Shown here: positions 60,156 to 64,000 of the stretch, one piece after another
Position numbering within the stretch: the first letter of the stretch is position 1
Layout of the letters: each line of letters begins with the position of its first letter
Origin: Verrucosispora sioxanthis
Lineage (GTDB): Bacteria; Actinomycetota; Actinomycetes; Mycobacteriales; Micromonosporaceae
Assembly: GCF_010560025.1 (NCBI RefSeq)
Contig: NZ_SAIY01000014.1
Coordinates: 17,745 to 81,744, forward strand
Length of the DNA stretch: 64,000 nt
Direction of reading: 5' to 3'
Program-made: the position numbers and the translations under genes
The notes under the pieces: generated by a model
What the model saw: the letters and a program-made list of their open reading frames with translations, nothing else
The model's database searches: none
Told to the model about the DNA's origin: nothing

Positions 60156-61544
60156 TCAGGCCGCGGTGGGTTGTCGCAGCGCCTGCCAGGCGCCGTAGCC
60201 ACCGAGCAGATCGGAGACGTCGGTACGGCCAGCCGCCCGCAGCAGGCTGGCGGCGACGGAGGAGCGGTAGCCGCCGGCGCAGTGCACGACGACGGGCCGG
60301 TCGTCGGGCACCTCGGCGAGTCGCCCGGGCAGCTCGGCCAGCGGGATGTGCAGCGACCCGTCGATGGCGCCCTGCTCGCGCTCGCCGGCGTTGCGCACGT
60401 CGAGTACGCGCGGCGGCTCGGGCCGGTCCAGGGCGTCGCGCAGCTCGGTGGCGGTGACCCGGCTGGCCGGGGTCAGCTCGGCGAGCATCTCGCGGAACGC
60501 GTCCTCGGGGTCGCGCAGGTAGCCGGCGACATGGTCGAAGCCGATCCGGGCGAGGCGGGTCACGATCTCCTCCTCGCGGTCCTGGTGGGCGACGACGAGG
60601 ATGGTGTGATCCGGGGCGACCACGCTGCCGGCGGTCTCGGCGAAGCGGCCGTCGGCGGGGATGTTGAGCGCGCCACGAACGTGCCCGGCGGCGTACTCGT
60701 GCGGGTCACGGGTGTCGACGACGACGGCGCCGTCGGCCCGGGCGGCGAGGAACTCGGCGGGGGTGAGCGGCCGGGCGGGGCGGCGGGCGTGGTCGAACAG
60801 CTCGCGGGCCTTACGGTTGAGCACCGCGTCGAACGCGAAGTATCCCGGTGCCGCCGGCTGACCGCCGGTGACCAGCGCGACGAACTGTTCCTCGCTCATC
60901 GGTGCGCAGGCGTAGTTGGTGCGGCGCTGCTCACCGATCGTGGACTGCCGCTCGGTCGACAGGTTCTTGCCGCAGGCCGAGCCCGCGCCGTGGGCCGGGA
61001 AGACCCGCACCTGGTCGGGCAGGGTCATGAGCCTGTGGTGCACGCTGTGGTAGAGCATGCTGCCCAGCTCGTCGGCGGTGACGCCGAGCGAGGCGAGCAG
61101 GTCGGGTCGACCCACGTCGCCGATGAACAACGCGTCACCGGTAAGCACCCCGTACGGGACCGGGTCGTCGGCGTGCTCGTACACCAGCACGCTCACCGAC
61201 TCCGGGGTGTGGCCGGGCGTCTCCATGATCTGCAGGGTCACCTCGCCGAGGCTGATCCGGTCGCCGTCGGTCAGCTTGCGGATCGGGTACTCGGTCTCGG
61301 CGCGTCGGCCGTACCCGATCCAGGCGCCGGTCGCCGCGGCCACCTCCAGGTGGCCGGCGAGGAAGTCGGCGTGGAAGTGGGTGTTGATGACGCCCTCGAT
61401 GCTCAGCTCGCGCGCCCGGGCGTCGGCGAGGTACTCCTCGACGTCGCGGCGCGGGTCGACCAGGATCGCCCGGCCGGTGGTGTCGTCGGCGATCAGGTAC
61501 GACGCCTGGGACAGGCAGTCCAGGTAGTACTGGGTGAACAGCAT
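60156..61544 (-). CDS. Metallo-beta-lactamase-fold persulfide dioxygenase fused to two rhodanese domains
   Basis: A 462-residue fusion. MBL-fold domain about 1-235, persulfide-dioxygenase (ETHE1/CstB) type: INTHFHADFLAGH, METPGHTPESVSVLV, LTGDALFIGDVGRPDL, VRVFPAHGAGSACGKN. Rhodanese 1 at about 260-345 has AHQDREEE where the Cys loop should be, so it is inactive. Rhodanese 2 at about 360-455 has the active loop VVHCAGGYRSS. Together they oxidise persulfides to sulfite and may make thiosulfate, detoxifying sulfide. ATG 61544 follows AAGGAG. A CsoR/CstR-type operator overlaps its promoter. Confidence 0.92.
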   Translation of the reverse strand: MLFTQYYLDCLSQASYLIADDTTGRAILVDPRRDVEEYLADARARELSIEGVINTHFHADFLAGHLEVAAATGAWIGYGRRAETEYPIRKLTDGDRISLGEVTLQIMETPGHTPESVSVLVYEHADDPVPYGVLTGDALFIGDVGRPDLLASLGVTADELGSMLYHSVHHRLMTLPDQVRVFPAHGAGSACGKNLSTERQSTIGEQRRTNYACAPMSEEQFVALVTGGQPAAPGYFAFDAVLNRKARELFDHARRPARPLTPAEFLAARADGAVVVDTRDPHEYAAGHVRGALNIPADGRFAETAGSVVAPDHTILVVAHQDREEEIVTRLARIGFDHVAGYLRDPEDAFREMLAELTPASRVTATELRDALDRPEPPRVLDVRNAGEREQGAIDGSLHIPLAELPGRLAEVPDDRPVVVHCAGGYRSSVAASLLRAAGRTDVSDLLGGYGAWQALRQPTAA

Positions 61545-61581
61545 GGTCAGCTCCTTCACGGACGGTACGGCTGATAGGTCA

Positions 61582-61611
61582 TGTATACCCCTGGGGGTAT
61601 GTGATGGGCAA
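61582..61611 (-). promoter_or_regulatory. Promoter with CsoR/CstR-type operator
   Basis: On the minus strand TTGCCC (61611-61606), an 18-bp spacer and TATACA (61587-61582) form the promoter. Inside it lies ATACCCCTGGGGGTAT (61585-61600), matching the ATACCC-N4-GGGTAT operator of CsoR-family repressors. The subgroup called CstR senses persulfides and controls exactly this kind of dioxygenase-rhodanese gene. The operator covers the -10 and spacer, so binding would block transcription. The repressor gene is not in the window. Confidence 0.75.
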
Positions 61612-61615
61612 AGGG

Positions 61616-62032
61616 CTACGGGCCGCTCTCCGGCGGCGTCACCTCCGCGACGAGTTCCGGTGTCCAGCACCGGTGGCCGCATCGGCCCGCGTGCACGGCC
61701 AGCAGGTGGGTGCCCGGCAGCCGTCCGGCCAGCCGGGACAGGCCGGCACGCAGCTGGCGATGATGCTCGGTCAGACTCACCGGGTTCCCCGCGCAGTCGG
61801 AGTGTGCGGCGACGACCAGGGTCGCGCTGCCGTGCGCGCGCTGCGAGACCCGCACCTTGGCCAGGAGCGCGTCCAGCCGGGCCTCACCCGTCGTGGCCAG
61901 CACCGCCTCCGGTCCGGGCTCGGTGATGGTGTCGAGGTACTCGACGTCGAGATGCCGTCGCGCCCACTCGTCGAGAGGGCGCTGGATGCGGCCGTCGATA
62001 CAGCTGAGCAGGGTGGCGAACCGATCGGACAC
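61616..62032 (-). CDS. Beta-carbonic-anhydrase-like protein linked to SulP
   Basis: A 138-residue protein from GTG 62032 (GGAGGTG upstream) with the beta-carbonic-anhydrase zinc motifs CxDxR (LLSCIDGRIQ) and HxxC (VAAHSDCAGNP). It is shorter than classical enzymes (about 200), so it may be a compact or non-catalytic relative. It starts two bases after the SulP stop; SulP-carbonic anhydrase pairs are usually read as bicarbonate uptake plus conversion. Here it also abuts a persulfide detoxification gene. Confidence 0.75.
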   Translation of the reverse strand: MSDRFATLLSCIDGRIQRPLDEWARRHLDVEYLDTITEPGPEAVLATTGEARLDALLAKVRVSQRAHGSATLVVAAHSDCAGNPVSLTEHHRQLRAGLSRLAGRLPGTHLLAVHAGRCGHRCWTPELVAEVTPPESGP

Positions 62033-62034
62033 GA

Positions 62035-63798
62035 CTACAACACCTCCTGGGGTGACGGCGGCCGTGCGGCCGCGTCGACCAGCCGCTCTTCCGCCCGGCC
62101 GTCCACGGCGGCCAGCGCGGCGGTCAGGTCGGGGTGCACCCGACCGGCGCCATGCACCGTCCGCCACACACCCGCCCGGGCGAGCAGGTCGCGTACCGGC
62201 CCACGGACCGTTGCCAGGTGCAGCGCCACACCCCGGGTGGTGAGGCGTTCGTGCAGCTCGGCGACGGCGTGGGCACCGTCGACATCGGCGTCGCCGATCG
62301 CGCTGGCGTCGAGCACCAGCGCCGTCAGCTCCGGCCGGCGCTCGGCCAGGCCGAGCAGGCGGTCGGCCAGGAACTGGGCGTTGGCGAAGTACAGCGGTCC
62401 GTCCACCCGGACGATCGCCACCTGAGGGTCGGTGACCAGTCCGGTGTAGCGGGTCACGTTGCGGTACGTCTGGGTGCCCGGCACCCGGCCGAGTTCGGCC
62501 AGGTGCGGCCGGGCCGAACGCCACAGGAAGATCGCCAGCGCGAAGGTGACGCCGGCGGCGAGACCGGGCTCGACCCCGAACAGCAGGGTGACCACGAAGG
62601 TGAGGACCAGGGTCAGGCCGTCCGAGCGGCGGGTCCGCCACGCGGTCACCGCGGCCCGGCGGTCGACCAGTCCGAGCACCGCCACCACCACGATCGCGGC
62701 GAGCACCGCCTTGGGCAGGTGATGGAAGGCCGGCGTCAGGAACACCGCGGTCAGCGCCACCACCACGGCGGTGACCACGCTGGCCAGCGGCGTCCGGGCC
62801 CCGGCGGAGAAGTTCACCGCGCTGCGGGAGAAACCGCCGGCCACCGGGAACGCCTGGAACAGACCAGCCGCGACGTTCGCCGAGCCGACCGCCGCGAGTT
62901 CCTGGTTGGGGCTGACCTGCTGGCGGGCCCGCGCGGCGAGGGACTTGGCCACGGCGATGCCCTCCAGGTAGGCGACAAGTGCGATCGCCACGGCGGAGGG
63001 CAGCAACGCCGTCACGTCCGAGCCGCCGAGGGCGGGAACGGTCGGGGCGGGAAGCCCACCGGGAACCTCGGCGAGGATCCGTACGCCGTGTGTGCCGAGG
63101 GAGAACGCGGCGCTGGCCACGGTGACGCCGGCCACCACGAGCAGGGCACCGGGCAGCTTCGGCAGGTGTCGACGCGCCAGCAGCAGACCGGCGACGCTGG
63201 CCAGCGAGACGAGGACGGTCAACGGGTGAATCGTGGTGGCCGACCGCCAGAGCGACGCGACGATCGCCGGAAACGTCTCCGCCCGCCCGGCGTCGAGCCC
63301 GAACAGGTCCTTCACCTGACTGGCCGCGATCACGATCGCCGCGGCGGAGGTGAAGCCGGACAACACCGAGTGGGACATGAAGTTGACCAGGGCGCCGAGC
63401 CGCAGCACCCCCATCAGCACCTGGATCGCGCCGACCAGCAGGGCGAGCAGGCCGGCGAGGGCCGCGTACCGGGCCGGGTCGCCGTCGGCGAGGGGAGCCA
63501 GCGCGGTGCCGGTCATCAACGCGGTGATGGCCACCGGCCCGACGGCAAGTGATCCGGAACTGCCCAGCAGCGCGTAGACCAGCAGCGGCACGACCGAGGC
63601 GTAGAGGCCGGCGACGGGCGGCATGCCGGCCAGGGCGGCGTAGGCCATGCTCTGCGGGACCAGCATGACCGCCACGGTCAGCCCGGCGATCAGGTCATGG
63701 CGCAGGGTGCGGCGGTCGTAGTGGCGCAGCCATCCGAGCAGGGGCACCACCCGAGCCAGGCCGTCGCGGTCCGGTCGGAGGTACTGCGTACCGTTCAT
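62035..63798 (-). CDS. SulP-family anion transporter with STAS domain
   Basis: A 587-residue membrane protein. N-terminal membrane part about 30-420 with family motif GLTVAVMLVPQSMAYAALAG, then PPVAGLYASVVPLLVYALLG, NFMSHSVLSGFTSAAAIVIA and VGSANVAAGLFQAFPVAGGF-SRSAVN. The cytoplasmic STAS domain about 440-560 holds VDGPLYFANAQFLADRLL and LVLDASAIGDADVDGAHAV. It carries sulfate or bicarbonate; the neighbouring carbonic-anhydrase-like gene favours bicarbonate, the persulfide gene favours a sulfur oxyanion. ATG 63798 overlaps the stop of the upstream gene (ATGA). Confidence 0.93.
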   Translation of the reverse strand: MNGTQYLRPDRDGLARVVPLLGWLRHYDRRTLRHDLIAGLTVAVMLVPQSMAYAALAGMPPVAGLYASVVPLLVYALLGSSGSLAVGPVAITALMTGTALAPLADGDPARYAALAGLLALLVGAIQVLMGVLRLGALVNFMSHSVLSGFTSAAAIVIAASQVKDLFGLDAGRAETFPAIVASLWRSATTIHPLTVLVSLASVAGLLLARRHLPKLPGALLVVAGVTVASAAFSLGTHGVRILAEVPGGLPAPTVPALGGSDVTALLPSAVAIALVAYLEGIAVAKSLAARARQQVSPNQELAAVGSANVAAGLFQAFPVAGGFSRSAVNFSAGARTPLASVVTAVVVALTAVFLTPAFHHLPKAVLAAIVVVAVLGLVDRRAAVTAWRTRRSDGLTLVLTFVVTLLFGVEPGLAAGVTFALAIFLWRSARPHLAELGRVPGTQTYRNVTRYTGLVTDPQVAIVRVDGPLYFANAQFLADRLLGLAERRPELTALVLDASAIGDADVDGAHAVAELHERLTTRGVALHLATVRGPVRDLLARAGVWRTVHGAGRVHPDLTAALAAVDGRAEERLVDAAARPPSPQEVL

Positions 63799-64000
63799 GC
63801 CTGGTGCCGCTCGGTGCGCAGCCGGGCCAGGGACCGGTCGACGTCGCAACCGGCGCCGCGGTTGTAGGGGAGCCGGGCCAGCACCGCGCCCATCGCGCAG
63901 GTGTCGGTCAGGGCGGCGACGGTCAGGCCGGCGCCGACGAGACCGGCCACGTGTCGGGCGGCGGGCACCCAGACGCTGACGACGACGGCGAGCAGCACGA
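63795..64000 (-). CDS. DUF2892/YgaP-like membrane protein, partial (start outside window)
   Basis: Only the last 67 residues are in view; the frame runs off the end of the window. A hydrophobic helix (LLAVVVSVWVPAARHVAGLV, GAGLTVAALTD) is followed by TCAMGAVLARLPYNRGAGCD and a basic tail. The Cys-x(1-3)-G/M-x-x-LARLPYNR end is that of DUF2892 (YgaP membrane) proteins, which accompany rhodanese and persulfide genes. It overlaps SulP by 4 bp. Confidence 0.7.
   Translation of the reverse strand, partial: VLLAVVVSVWVPAARHVAGLVGAGLTVAALTDTCAMGAVLARLPYNRGAGCDVDRSLARLRTERHQA

Overview
The window is high-GC actinomycete DNA, most likely Micromonosporaceae (Micromonospora-like). The evidence is very GC-rich codon use, frequent GTG starts, 1-4 bp ATGA/GTGA/TGATG stop-start overlaps, and the actinobacterial core block pyrG - Nudix - ald - xerD - parA - scpA - scpB - pseudouridine synthase - cmk - der at 1-10,226, followed by tRNA-Pro(GGG).

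From the tRNA to about 15.5 kb lies a decayed integration zone: a tyrosine integrase broken by two single-base frameshifts, a fragment of a second integrase, a phosphotransferase with an internal TAG, an intact M20 amidohydrolase, and remnants of a DUF664/DinB-like gene and of an IS110 transposase.

From about 15.5 to 38.2 kb is what reads as a complete alginate utilisation locus. It has secreted lyases (a divergent PL7-like enzyme at 15926, PL7 at 19460, CBM32-PL7 at 23473 and CBM32-PL6 at 21421) and an ABC sugar importer (binding lipoprotein and two permeases, no ATPase). Two leaderless heparinase II/III-type proteins are probable oligo-alginate lyases. An SDR is the probable uronate (DEH) reductase, with KDG kinase and KDPG aldolase after it. 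A DUF624-like membrane protein, a 45-residue small protein, an MFS transporter, a fumarylacetoacetate-hydrolase-type enzyme, and LacI and IclR regulators complete the set. Polymer is cut outside, oligomers are imported and trimmed, and the monomer flows through DEH, KDG and KDPG to pyruvate and glyceraldehyde-3-phosphate. A 15-bp operator with consensus RGTRAATCGATRCAY occurs four times, before the lyase at 15926 (two copies), before the FAH-type gene and before the ABC operon. The two PL7 genes share a second promoter design with two nested palindromes. An IS1380 element sits inside the locus.

From 38.3 to 48 kb is an insertion-sequence graveyard: an IS5-family element with TAA duplications inside a VOC-family pseudogene, a full IS256-type element truncating a vapBC-type toxin-antitoxin pair, and an IS701-like remnant. 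It also holds a C70-like papain-fold protease with beta-trefoil-like repeats and its companion, an alpha/beta-hydrolase remnant, and an anti-sigma kinase divergent from a GAF-SpoIIE phosphatase.

From 48.5 to 64 kb is ordinary genome: L,D-transpeptidase, a frameshifted AMIN-like lipoprotein, AzlC/AzlD, an alanyl-tRNA editing protein, a methyltransferase, an ECF42-type sigma factor with its DGPF/YCII partner, several small enzymes, a xylulokinase-like FGGY kinase, and a persulfide-dioxygenase/rhodanese - beta-carbonic-anhydrase-like - SulP cluster with a CsoR/CstR-type operator.
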